A DNA stretch of 64,000 nt from Lampris incognitus (lineage: Eukaryota; Chordata; Actinopteri; Lampriformes; Lampridae): contig NC_079224.1 of assembly GCF_029633865.1 (NCBI RefSeq), forward strand, positions 17,654,126 to 17,718,125, read 5' to 3'. Below the pieces are notes generated by a model. The model ran no database searches, had not been told where the DNA came from, and worked only from the letters and a program-made list of their open reading frames with translations. The position numbers and the translations under genes are program-made. Shown here in pieces: positions 1 through 10,983 of the stretch (its first letter is position 1; each line of letters starts with the position of its first letter).

Positions 1-247
1 GTGTCAGTGGGGATAATTGCAGGGTTCAAATTAGAAAATGCTGCAGCGATTTTCCACTACAGGGGAACAAAAATAGCCTTCTGTTAAGCTTTTTTTTTAA
101 AAATCATTCTTATTTGTCTCAGGGTTGGAAAATAAGCCAACATTGCGGTGGCTGTTGAGACTGCACCGTGCCTCAGTGTTTAAAATCCTGGCCTGCTGTT
201 CATAAAGTTCACTACTGTTAATTTTAGGCGGCATTTCATATTCATTT

Positions 248-592
248 GGCGGCACGGTGGTCCAGTGGTTAGCGCTGTCCCCTCCCAGCGAGAAGGTTCT
301 GGGTTCGAACCCCGGGGTTGCCGATCCTTCGGGGGGGGTCATCCTCTGTGTGCATGCTCTCCCTGTGTCTGCAGTGGGTTTTCTTCGAATGCTCCGGTTT
401 TCCCCCCACCATCAAAAAAGACATGCAAGGGTTAATACTCCTGTCTGTGCCCCTGACCGAGGCGTGGCAAGACAAACTGCGGTTGCTGCACGGCGCCTGC
501 CCACTGCTCCTAGCTACACAGCTAGCTAGGGTGGGTTAAGAGCAGAGAGGGATTTCCCCACGGGGATTAATATAGTATATCAAAATAAAAAA
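248..592 (+). repeat. tRNA-derived SINE, family A, full length
   Basis: The 5' end starts ggcggcacggtgg and has a tRNA-like A box (gtccagtggttagc) and B box (gggttcgaacccc). The body has the phrase ctgtgtctgcagtggg and the 3' end reads cccacggggattaata followed by an A-rich run. Related copies sit at 20712-21064, 35680-35765, 41305-41656, 45968-46315 and 63195-63400. It is probably moved by an L2-type LINE, judging by the 3' tail. Confidence 0.8.
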
Positions 593-2256
593 CAATTCTT
601 CAGCTCTTGTAGCAAGTTTGACACTTTATTCCTATTACGGCTACACAGCTTGGGTCAAAATGCCAGCTTTTATTGTGGGATCAGCAAAGAGCAGCCGTGC
701 GGACGTGACTTTGTCACTGGGCGGAAGTCAGGCCGACCAAGCCGCGAGCCACAAGCCAGTGAGCTCAGCCGCGTCTCTCTTGGCCTCCTTTGTGAGGTGC
801 CCAGCGCAGCTCACAATGGCGGATCAAACCGTACGTGCTGCAGATCATCCTGATTGATATAAGCTCCCCTTTCCCCTCCTCGCTGTTTCCAAGCAGGGCG
901 ACCACAGCAGCGAGCGGCAACGGGGAGCTGAAAGTGGAGCTTGGCGGAAACAGGCGGAGGGGGGCAACCCTCGACGTGTTCAATTTCGATGCGATATAAA
1001 AAATAAAAAAAAACAAAACAAGGAAGTTCTGCATTCGAAACCGATCTGTTACTGTGAAGTGGAAGGGATCGTGACGCAAGCTGTGTCTTTTCTGCCGACA
1101 GGGACGCAAACTGGGCTCAGATATTATACTCCCACCATGGGTAAACATGCAAACACGGCGAGCCACTGCTCCGCATGGTACAGTACACACCGTTAGAGAC
1201 GGCACAAAGGAGGGTGCATGATTGGTGTGTTTGACGGAGATCTGATAAACCCATAATTGGAGCATGTAGAATGCATGTGTTTTTTAGTCAAACAAAGGCC
1301 CCGGTCACGCCATAGAAACTGCTTCTCAATGTTTTCATTGTCTGGCAACTGAGAAAAGTAAAGTGGCGGGTGACAGCGCTCCGAGTCAGACTGAGTGTGT
1401 TTAGTGTGTCTGGAAAGGCCGCTTTAATGTGTGTTTACTCGCACGTATGCACGTATGCACGCTTTGCGCGTGTGCGTGTAGATTCGCGAGCGAGGCGCAG
1501 CGCGATTGTGTTAGCGCTGAAAAGAGGCCGAGACAAGGCGAGGTCGCGCGGTCATGGAAGGACAAGGGGCCGTGCAATGTCGGCCATGTCTGGTGGAGTT
1601 GGGAGACTCTTTTCAGAAAAGCTGAAATCTTATCAGATCTCGCAGTTCCTATTTGTTCCACTCCTTCGAAAAGCCACAGACACATTCGGGCACATTTTCC
1701 AGCCGGAGGAGGAAAAAAAAAAAAAAAGAAGAAAAAAAAATGTTTTGACAGCGGGTCAAAGTTCAACGCAGGAGTGCGAGTCTCAATGAAGTGCTGCTCG
1801 CTGGGATTTGACTTCTTGGTTGAGCGGACAACTCGTCAAACACTTCTGATTGTTTTGTCCCATTTTTTGTAAAACGTTTTATTAAGATGCAGCAGAAATG
1901 GCCTTCTCAGCAGGATGGAATAGCAAGTGCCGGCTTAGGTGGGAAATGGGGAGGGGTGCAGAGTCGAGCGCTATTGGCACCTTTCATGCTGAACCTGTCT
2001 CTCATTTACCGACCCCCCCCCCCATTTTCCAAACAGCTAACAATTGCCAATTGTGTTGCTTTTTATCAAGCACTCCCCCTCTCATATCTCCCTAACAAGC
2101 AGCCCAGACTTCATGGACCTTGAGAGCGTGAGTGGGACTGAAATCCTGTGAGGACCGGCCGGGGCCCCGCTCGCCTCTCTGTCTTTCCGAGGAACTTATC
2201 CTCCTGTTGCAGATCCGGGCTTCTGTCTCCACCCATCCACCCACCCACTCCCCTCC

Positions 2257-2383
<127 letters not shown>

Positions 2384-3630
2384 GTTATCTGTGACGTCAC
2401 CTCTGCCAAGGCTGTTCCCTCGAGGGCCGGGGCTCCAAACAGCTGATTCAGGGAAAGTCACGGCGTGTACCGGAGAGCTGACCTTCCACTCCCGAGACAA
2501 AACAACGCCCAAGAGGAGGCCCGATTCCACGGGACAGAGGCGATGGGGACGTTAGCTCGGAAACAATAACAGCGCCTTGTGAGACGACAGGGGGGAAAAA
2601 AGCAGACGAGGCTCGGTTTTCCAGAGGCAGATGCAGAGAGAGCTGCCTTCACACTTGTGACTCTAGGTCGAGCAGGTGAACCTCAATGCACCCCAAGCGA
2701 GTGCCATCATCTTCTTCTTCTTCTGCAGCCTTGCACAAAAATATGCACGTTAGAGGGTTTCTAAGTTGCGATAAAGACTCGTTTAACACCAAATGAGGGA
2801 ACGTATCACATGCAACTCAGCAATTATTTTTTGTGTCAGGGGTGTTAGCGAAGCATTAGCCATGCACTGAATGCTTTCACTGAACCTCGGCGCTCTCTAA
2901 ATCTCTGAAATGTCACCGAGCTCTATCTTTATTAAAATAAAAACTCTCATGCTCAGTTTAGGCCTACAGACTGAAAAGCGATGCTTTCGAAGACATTTTC
3001 CCTCCCCGCGTCCCATAATTCTCCGTCTTTGCATCGTAATTAGATTCAGTTGGTGAGCGTGTTAAATTACACACCTCGCTTATCTTGTTGAGTTGTCTCA
3101 TAGCTTTTTAAACACTTGAGTTTTATGGGTGATGGATGGCGGGCTTATCTTCCCGGGGTGGGGTGGGAGGGGTGGGGGGGGGGGTTCCTTGACGCCGGGC
3201 AGGATGATCCCAGCTCCCTGAGGTGTCCACAAACACTAACGGAGCCGAAGGAGGTCAGCAATACCCACGTCTATGCTTCTCAGATGTTCCTTTACGGTCG
3301 GTGGAGCCTGGCACTGGAGCTATACGTACACTGAAACGGGTTTAGCTTCAAGTGTAGGCTTCAAAATCATGCAAGAGCATCTCCCACAGCACTTCGTCAC
3401 CTCGGCCTACTTTGTGTATGATCATGTGCTCCGTGGTGTGCGTGTTAGACATAAATAGATGCGTGGACCGAGCAAGTGTCACGTATGTACCATGCATCTG
3501 CAGGGCCATTGCACAGAAACAAACCATAAGTCAATATGTCGCCGCATTGCATTCAAGAAAACGTGCGGGCGAGCACACATGAGGAATTTAAAAACGGAAC
3601 GAGGGACTCAAGTATACCCATAATCCAATA

Positions 3631-3991
3631 TCCATCCCTCCATTATCCAAACCAGTTATCCTGCTCAGGGTTGCTGGAGCCTATCCCAGCAGTCATTGGG
3701 CAGCAGGTGGGGAGACACCCTGGACAGGCCGCCAGTCCATCACAGGGCGCCGCCCCCCCCCCCACCACACACACACCTAGGGACAATTTAGTACAGCCGA
3801 TTCACCTGACCTGTCTTTGGGCTGTGGGAGGAAACCAGAGCACCCAGAGGAAACCCACACAGACACAGGGAGAACATGCAAACTCCACACAGAGGACGAC
3901 CCGGGACGACCCCCAAGGTTGGACTACCCCGGGGCTCGAACCCAGGACCTTCTTGCTGTGAGGTGACCGCGCTAACCACTGCGCCGCCCTG
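3631..3991 (-). repeat. tRNA-derived SINE, family B, full length
   Basis: On the minus strand it begins with the gcggcgcagtggttagcg A box and the gggttcgagccc B box, continues through the cacagtccaaagacaggt-type body, and ends in the ccagcaaccctgagcaggat / ggataatggaggga tail. It shares its 5' half with family A but has a different 3' half ending in a GGAT-rich tail. Other copies: 4589-4930, 45472-45596 and 55984-56357. Confidence 0.8.
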
Positions 3992-4588
3992 TTCCACCCA
4001 ATAATCCAATATGAGCAATCAAAACTCAACACACAACTGCGGAAGATTTTTAACATTTCAACCTTGACATCCACCTAAATCCTCAGAAAACACGGCGTGA
4101 CCTTAATCTGTTCTCTCAAAGGCCATTTGTGTTTTATTTCCAGTTCGTGTAACATTTTTGCAGCGAGAGCTTGAGTGTTAGCACAAACTTGAACTTTCAT
4201 TCCTATTCCTATTTCCTCATTTCTCGGTTTTTTATTTTGTGTTTGGCCGGGGTGGTTGTACTGAGAGGTAGGATTCCTTCTCCAAGGAGGACGTTGCCCA
4301 AGAGCAGCAACGCCAGCATTTCATATGCTGGAGTATCCGCGGGATAGCCTGGTTTAGGCGGTGTTAAGTCAAGGCAAAGTGAAGGGAACAGGTCAAGTGA
4401 ACGCCGACTGTGTCTGACTGACATGACATCATTCGGTTGTACTGATAGGCGGCAACCGGAGAGCCGGGACACGGACAACGGCAACACAGATAAAGGAGTC
4501 TCCCTCTGTCAGAGGACAGGGAAAAACTTCAACCCATTTCCCGGTCGGATGCGCAATGCCCTCTTTATAATGTTTGACTTAATGAGTA

Positions 4589-4930
4589 GGGCGGCACGGT
4601 GGCGCAGTGGTTAGCGCCCCGGGGTAGTCCAAACTTGGGGGTTGCCTCTGTGTGGAGTTTGCATGTTCTCCCTGTGTCTGCGAGGGTTTCCTCCAGGTGT
4701 GCCGGTTTCCTCCCACAGTCCAAAGACATGTAGGTCAGGTGAATCAGGTATACAAAACTGTCCCTAGGTGTTAATGTGTGAATGTGTGTGTCGGCCCTGT
4801 GATGGCCTGGCGGCCTGTCCAGGGTGCCTCCGCACCTGCCACCCAGTGATTGCTGAGATAGGCTCCAGCATCCCCGCGACCCTGAGAGCAGGATGAGCAG
4901 TTTGGATAATAGATGGATGGATGGATGGAC
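4589..4930 (+). repeat. Family B SINE with its B box deleted
   Basis: It begins gggcggcacggtggcgcagt and ends in a (GGAT)n tail. Compared with 55984-56357, the stretch between the A box and ggggtagtcc is missing (gttagcgcc runs straight into ccggggtagtcc), removing the internal polymerase III B box. This copy cannot be transcriptionally competent in the normal SINE way. Confidence 0.8.
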
Positions 4931-5121
4931 TCAGAGTTTGATGGATGACCCCCCAAGCCAAGACGGTGAAGCCACAGACACGGCATGACGCTCTCGGCGC
5001 TGTTCAGATGAGCAGGGATGTGTTGGTCGTCACATGGCAGCGACAGGGAGGGGAACCATGACGGAAGCCGGGCACAATTAGTTAGCCAGCTCCCCCCCCC
5101 CCCACCCCCGGACACTCCTGT

Positions 5122-5139
5122 CTCACACACACACACACA

Positions 5140-5177
<38 letters not shown>
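5122..5177. repeat. (AC)n microsatellite
   Basis: AC repeat interrupted once by tc near 5141, preceded by a C-rich homopolymer. Confidence 0.95.
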
Positions 5178-5182
<5 letters not shown>

Positions 5183-5884
5183 ATCAAGCAGGTGAGCAGG
5201 GCATTCTGTTGTAGACGAGCCCAGGGAAACAAGGACAGTTCATGTTCAAATGACAAAGGTTGCTTTTACACCTGTCAGGGTTCGTTTAATCATCTACCAC
5301 TCCAAACAGCAGGGCCCTCATAGGGACCCGGCCGGTGCTCGCGGCCCCCCGGCAGCCTCGGCTCTCTGCTGCAGGGGCGGGGGGGCGGACAAAGACTCGC
5401 TGGGAAATAAAACTTAACTATGTTTTCCATAAACCAAATGTAAATAGGTCGACGCTTCGAAGCCCCGACCCAGACAAGGAGGTAATAATCAAATAAAAGA
5501 AATGACTGTAACAGCGACTGCATGGCAGGTATAGCTGTGCAAATATGAGCACTCTTTTCTTTCTTTTTCTTTTTTATTGGGCCAACCCATCCCACAGGGT
5601 TTAGTAGCTGGAGAAACAACACAGATTGCACGGTGAAGACTGCCATATTTTGCACAGGTGTGGTGACTGTTTTCTTGGAGATTGTGGCCTCAGGTCAGTG
5701 GCAGAGCATGGCGACCTGCAGTAGGATATAAAGAAGTGCTGCCTCGGTCAAGGCAGGAGTGCTGCTGTGGCTTGCAGTACAGTCTGGGAAACGTGGCTCA
5801 CCTTTTCTGATGCCATTTCACAACCCGGGGGACTAAAATGATCAGATATTTGACCATTATCTGATTTTTCTTTCATGATAAATG

Positions 5885-5976
5885 TAATGATGAAGATGAC
5901 GATGATGATGATGATGATGATGATAATAAAAATAAAAAGTGAATTTTAAAATGATTTTTTTGTGTGTTTTTGATGG

Positions 5977-6027
<51 letters not shown>
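5885..6027. repeat. (GAT)n and (TG)n microsatellite pair
   Basis: A GAT trinucleotide run at about 5887-5921 is followed by a TG run at about 5982-6027. Confidence 0.95.
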
Positions 6028-6029
<2 letters not shown>

Positions 6030-6591
6030 ACACCTCTAAAATAAAAAAAGGAGAAGGTTTCTGAAAATGTCTCCATTATTTTGGCGTACGGGCTGTAATT
6101 ATCAGTTGTCTGTTTAAGAAGCGTTAGATTGTGTTAGTTTTGTGTGAACGATTATTGTGTAAGCTTTAAAAAGAGCACGTTAAAACTCCTCCAGTGGGAC
6201 CAGTCCAGCCCAATGTGGGATACAGTTACAAATCATGGTCCCCAGTTCATGCCGTCAGTACAACATGACTGCTGCAGTTATTTGTTTTATTGTGAAACAT
6301 CAGCACGACACATAACAACCGCCCAAGCTGATTTTACAGATATATCTTATAAAAACTCCACATGTACAGGGTACAGAGTTAGAATAAAAACACATTATTC
6401 GCAATTATGCAATTATGCGTAATTCCTTAGCGATGGGAATGTGATAACTCTGTTTTAGTGGTCGTGGCCTAGCTCCTCTCTTATTTTACTGGCTTCAGAT
6501 TGGTGATTTTTATTCCTTCTATTCAGCTGAATTAAACTGATGTCTCAAATCTCAAAATCAAAATATCAGTCCACAGCGTGCAGTACACTAC

Positions 6592-7050
6592 AGTATATAC
6601 ACGATGTACTATATAGTATAGTATATAATATATAATAAAGTTTACACTATATAGTATAGTTTATACTATATAATATACTATATATACTACATAATATATT
6701 ATATAGTACATATAGTGTACTATATAGTATATATAGTATACTATGGTATATTACTACTACTACTTTCGTATACTACTGACTTACTTTAGTATACGACCTT
6801 ACTTTAGTGTACTTACTACGTACTTTAGTATACTAGGGTATATAGTATATAATATATTATATTGTGCATTATACAGTATATACTATAAAGTATACCATAT
6901 ATAGTGTATTACATAGTATATTATATATAGTATATTAAATAGTATTTGCTATATAGTATATTATATATAGTATAAAATGCAACTTGATTGATTGATTGAT
7001 ATATAGTATATTATATATAGTATATACAGTATATTATGTACTATATAGTA
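6592..7050. repeat. Degenerate TATAGTATA-type AT-rich repeat block
   Basis: About 450 bp built from irregular, often self-complementary variants of tatatagtata, with embedded actacta and ttgattgattgat tracts. The unit length varies, so it is not a simple dinucleotide microsatellite. No gene is visible. Near its end (6971-6993) it carries a 23-mer also found in gata6 intron 3, suggesting a transposon tail. Confidence 0.75.
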
Positions 7051-7770
7051 TGTATGATGCTAAGATTAAATAAAGCAGCTATAAAAGGTAAACGCGTTTA
7101 ATTAGTTATTTTGACTGCATTGCGTCTCATTTATCATGAAGTTGGAATTAAACAGAAATGTCCCTCACCTTATTTTTTTTTAAATGCAATGCATGGAATT
7201 AAAACCATCATAAATATACACATATGCTAAAGTAAAACTTGTCTTGTTTGGCATTTCCGTTTGAGAAGCGGAGGAATCTGCAGCGTTTGAGCAGGAGGCG
7301 GATTCAGGCTCCCAGTCACCACGAGTAGAACAGGCCCCTCCAATACTGGCGGGGACAGATGACGACTGCCCAGCCTTTCATAGGACGTGCTGGATGCAGA
7401 CGGAGCCCGATCGGGGCTGCTCGTGGGGGCCTCGTTGTCTCGGTAACGTGACGCATAAATGGCCGGTGTAACGGCGGGCCGCGCTGGCTGCTGGGAGCGG
7501 GGGCGCTGCAGAGGGCCGCGTGCTGTGTGTGTATCAGAGATCATCTTTATCAAGTCGGTACATACGGCAGCGACACCTGAAGAGGGCTCAGCTGTGACGC
7601 AATGAGAGAAACAAACAGTATCCAGATAGGCCCGTGGCGATGATGGACATCTTCACACAAAAAAAATCAATCCGGAAGAGCACAGATCAACCTGAAATAT
7701 GCAATTAAAAAGAGACGTCTTGATCGATCGTAATTTAGCACGCGATTTGCCCAGGCCTAATAATGGATGA

Positions 7771-7915
7771 GATAATAACAATAATATCAAGATATAATAA
7801 TAACAATGATAATAATAATAATAATAATAACACCAGTAATATCGACAAATAATAATAATAAAGATAATATTAATAACACTAGTAATATCGACAAGTAATA
7901 ATAATAATAATGAAT
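7771..7915. repeat. (AAT)n-rich imperfect microsatellite
   Basis: ATA/AAT trinucleotide runs with two similar blocks, each containing the phrase agtaatatcgacaa, so part of the tract has been duplicated. Confidence 0.85.
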
Positions 7916-8030
7916 ACGTACACGTGCATCAATATATGATTTTAAGAGGCGTTTTTGTAATCAGAAACACGCACGCGTACATATATTTTTGTTGCTTTCT
8001 TCACATCCTCAGCAGGCCGGCCTGTGTGCG

Positions 8031-8050
8031 CGTGCGCGCGCGCGCGCGCG
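8031..8050. repeat. Alternating CG/GC tract
   Basis: About 20 bp of alternating purine-pyrimidine GC, a candidate Z-DNA former, some 200 bp upstream of the inferred distal gata6 promoter. It sits in a CpG-rich neighbourhood. Confidence 0.85.
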
Positions 8051-8217
8051 GCAGGCCGGTCCCTGGCTCCGGCTGCTGAGACTCGGCGGCGTCCCGCCGC
8101 TCTCTCCGGAGTGATTCGTCACCAGCAGCCCTGTCAGACAAGACACACTTTGGCATCAGTGTGAAAACACCTCATTCGTCAAGTCGGAGCAGAAGAGAGA
8201 GGGAACCCGAGACAGGA

Positions 8218-8249
8218 TTTTATATCCTGGCACCTCTCTGACAACCGGC
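8218..8249 (+). promoter_or_regulatory. gata6: Candidate distal gata6 promoter (for exon 1a)
   Basis: A TATA-like ttttatatcc lies at 8218-8227 in a CpG-rich stretch, about 25-35 bp before the inferred transcription start. The position is inferred from the TATA-like motif and from the strong splice donor ending exon 1a; no transcript data support the exact start. Mammalian GATA6 is known to use two promoters. Confidence 0.4.
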
Positions 8250-8553
8250 TCGTCCAGGCTGGAGACGGTAGCGCGGCCCGGCTACTCCCACACTGACACC
8301 GCCGCACACACGTTACACTTCCACACTCGCTCAGGGGTATTTGCCGGGCTGTCTTGATCCGTCTTTAATCGGTCGGGGACACGGAGATTGCTGCAGCATC
8401 GTCACCGACGAAAATAAGAGAGAGGAGAACGGGGCACCTCGGGGGGGGGGGGGGTCTCCAGCACCTCTCCGGCGAGCTGCTGCTGCCGGCTCACATGAGG
8501 TTGAAATCAAACGTACAGGCCCTGAACCAAAGCAACGACAACAGCAGCACTAT
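8250..8553 (+). other. gata6: gata6 alternative first exon 1a (inferred)
   Basis: A GC-rich block ends in a consensus donor (actat|gtaagtac, GT at 8554-8555). It contains a G14 run at 8441-8454. The first ATG after the inferred start is at 8495. From there the frame is open to the donor, leaving two bases (AT) in the last codon. Exon 2 starts with G, so splicing makes an ATG at the junction in frame with the Gata6 start at 11039. The 5' boundary is approximate. Whether the exon is translated or only leader cannot be settled from sequence. Confidence 0.5.
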
Positions 8554-9819
8554 GTAAGTACGGGTTAACTATTTAGATCCACAACTAAGCAGAGACATCA
8601 CAGCCTTGTGCATGTTGCGTGTCTCCTACCTAGCGGTGTGCTTGTGCAGACTGAGAGTAAACAGACACACGTAGTTGTTGGGTTGTTGTCGGTGTGGCGG
8701 ACGAAGGTCTGTTTGTTTGTTTGTGGAGCTGCGGGGACGCGGCGGAGGACCGGCCGGTCAATGGATGATTCAATTCACGCCTCCTGGCTTTTTGATCATC
8801 ATGTGTATTCGGGCTGAATGGATCATGGCGGGTCTCTTCGGGACAGTTTAGGCCGCGCCGCTGAACCGTTTTAATCCCGTTTAACACCAAAGCAAAACGT
8901 CTCATTTAAATAAACGAATTAAGAGGCCCAGTCTCCTCCGCATTACAATGCTCCCTTTTTGATTTTCATTGTTCTCCCCCTCTCTCCCCCCCTTCGTTTG
9001 ATAGAATTTTTTCTTTATTTCTAAAATACTGTTAGGTTGTCTTAAAATAACGACAAATAATTAACTTTGCGTCACGTGCTTCTAAGTTTGCCAATTTACT
9101 TAATTTGGCAAATTATAAAGTTCATAATGAATTAAAAAAATCAATCAGTATACTTTCGTAAAAAAATAGAATGGGCCTGTCCCATTCCTCCGCTAATATG
9201 CGATTAGACTATATATTAACTATATATTAAATTTATATTAACTTTATATTAACTATATATTAACCAATAGACATTTATTAATCATAAATTAATGACCACA
9301 TTATACGTGACAAATTCCAGTTTTGCACCCATATAGTGTGTGTGTGTATATATATAAACCAACTGTTAAGTGTGTGCATAACTTATAAAGCTTATCAGTA
9401 AGGAAATATGTTTGCTATAAAGTATTATAAGATTTCTGCGTCAAGTTTTTTGTTTTTGTTTTGTTTTGTTTTTGGGGGGGGTTGTGTGAGGTTTTTCTTC
9501 ATATGAACCCAGGGTCTACAGATAAGGGGTGTACTACAGGTGTGATATGTAGCGATATCGAGGTAAATCCATCGGGATTCAGGCCTGTACGTTTGACGTG
9601 GTGCCAAGCGGTTCTGGTCGGCATGGTACAGAACCTGGTCTCTCCCCCCCCCCCACGGCGAGGCGCGTCTGAAGAAAAAAGAGGAAAAATATCATCACAT
9701 CCGCGATTTACGACGATTATTAAAACCGTGATCGAATCTGGCCGCTTGATTGATAGGGAGAGCTTACAGGCTGGCACCCCCCCCCTCCATCGGGGCTCGC
9801 GTCCGGCGCTCGAAACGTG

Positions 9820-9899
9820 ATTGGTCGGCGGAGCCGTCCGTCACCGCGGCCGCTGGAAGCGCCTCCTCTCATAAACCTGCTCGGAGCGCAGAGGCGTTT
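9820..9899 (+). promoter_or_regulatory. gata6: Candidate proximal gata6 promoter (for exon 1b)
   Basis: An inverted CCAAT box (attgg, 9820-9824) lies in CpG-rich DNA, followed about 50 bp later by the AT-containing ataaac at 9871-9876. This resembles a promoter core about 25 bp before an inferred start near 9900. A WGATAR site (ttatct, 9903-9908) falls at the start of the inferred exon. Confidence 0.4.
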
Positions 9900-9979
9900 T
9901 CATTATCTCCAGGAGCTCGCGGCTGCACACCAGCGCGAAAACTTTTTTGCGCGCGACTTAATGGCCCAGAAGCTAGCAG
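9900..9979 (+). other. gata6: gata6 alternative first exon 1b (inferred)
   Basis: This CpG-rich exon ends at a good donor (agctagcag|gtaggt, GT at 9980-9981). It has one ATG at 9961, which after splicing to exon 2 reads seven codons and stops at a TAG at the start of exon 2, so it forms a short upstream ORF. The 5' end is approximate. Confidence 0.45.
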
Positions 9980-10157
9980 GTAGGTCCGCCACTAGGTCCA
10001 TTTCTTCACTTCGGCTGTGCCCTCGTCCGCGGCCGGGCTGCGCCGAGTAAGAAAAAAAAGAAGAAGAAAAAAAAACAGCTGGTAAAACATCTGGCTTGAG
10101 TGGTCCGCTGGAGTGCCAGCTGCGCAGCGGGCTGCCCAAATCATTTCGCCTATTGTT

Positions 10158-10219
10158 TTATCACCGCGGGCTGCCTCTCGGCGGCCTTATCTCTGCTGCG
10201 TCTTATCAAGCGGTTATCT
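10158..10219 (+). promoter_or_regulatory. Cluster of four WGATAR sites in gata6 intron 1
   Basis: TTATCA at 10158-10163, TTATCT at 10187-10192, TTATCA at 10203-10208 and TTATCT at 10214-10219 are four GATA-factor consensus sites in 62 bp. All have the same orientation (WGATAR on the minus strand) and lie 180-240 bp downstream of exon 1b. This fits an auto- or cross-regulatory element bound by GATA proteins; function is inferred. Confidence 0.55.
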
Positions 10220-10757
10220 CTTTGCTTCGAAGACATATTGCGTTTTGTTTCCTATCTGTGACAGTGTGTGTGTATGTGTGCGTGTTTGAGAGAGAGAGAG
10301 AGCGAGGGGGGTAGAAAGAGAGAGAGAGGGGGAGAGTGTGTGTGTGTGTTTTTTTTTTTTTCTGGGTAATTATGATGAGACTATCGCGAAGAGGGAGGAC
10401 GAGGGGTTGTACGCGGATGGATCCGGCGCCCCTTTAAAGAGCGCTTGGGCGATTAGAGCGCGCTCGATGCGGATTAGCCGTACCTATTTTATTGAGCTCG
10501 AGGAGATACAAAGTCCATCGACCGACCCGCCGCCCAGTTTCGTCCGGGAGCGAGTTTTAGTCATCTGGCCTCGGACTTTCATTTCACCCCTCTTTTTTTC
10601 CAGCTCATATTGAAGGAATCTATACACACGCGTCTCGAAATGAAACCAAGCCCCGCATCAGTAGAGGGTTTGAGAATTTGGCGAAAAGGTGTGGCCGTCA
10701 AAACCCACCGTTAAATTCTGTTGCGATATTTGGGTTTTTTTGGGTTTGCCCTTATCA

Positions 10758-10761
<4 letters not shown>

Positions 10762-10849
<88 letters not shown>
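10762..10849. repeat. (AT)n microsatellite in gata6 intron 1
   Basis: Perfect AT repeat of about 86 bp, ending about 134 bp before the exon 2 acceptor. It can form cruciforms and is probably length-variable. Confidence 0.97.
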
Positions 10850-10850
<1 letters not shown>

Positions 10851-10983
10851 CTGGAAATATGGTGTGTGCGTTGGCCGACGATCACGAATCGCGTGGAGTC
10901 CAGAGCGTCCATAGTCTAATATCAAAGTTCACCCTTTTTCCTGCCTGTGTGTCTGACTCTCCCTAATACGCCCATTACTGCAG

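Noticed and set aside
248-320. tRNA gene candidates (here and at the heads of other SINEs)
   Set aside because: A and B boxes are present but a cloverleaf does not form well, and each is followed by a conserved SINE body repeated elsewhere.
618-857. Possible first exon starting MADQT at about 816
   Set aside because: An ATGGCGGATCAAACC followed by a GT is suggestive, but no second exon, no promoter motif and no recognisable product could be found.
765-1265. 166-codon minus-strand open frame near the window start
   Set aside because: No domain, no conserved motif and an AT homopolymer inside it; chance ORF in a CpG-rich stretch.
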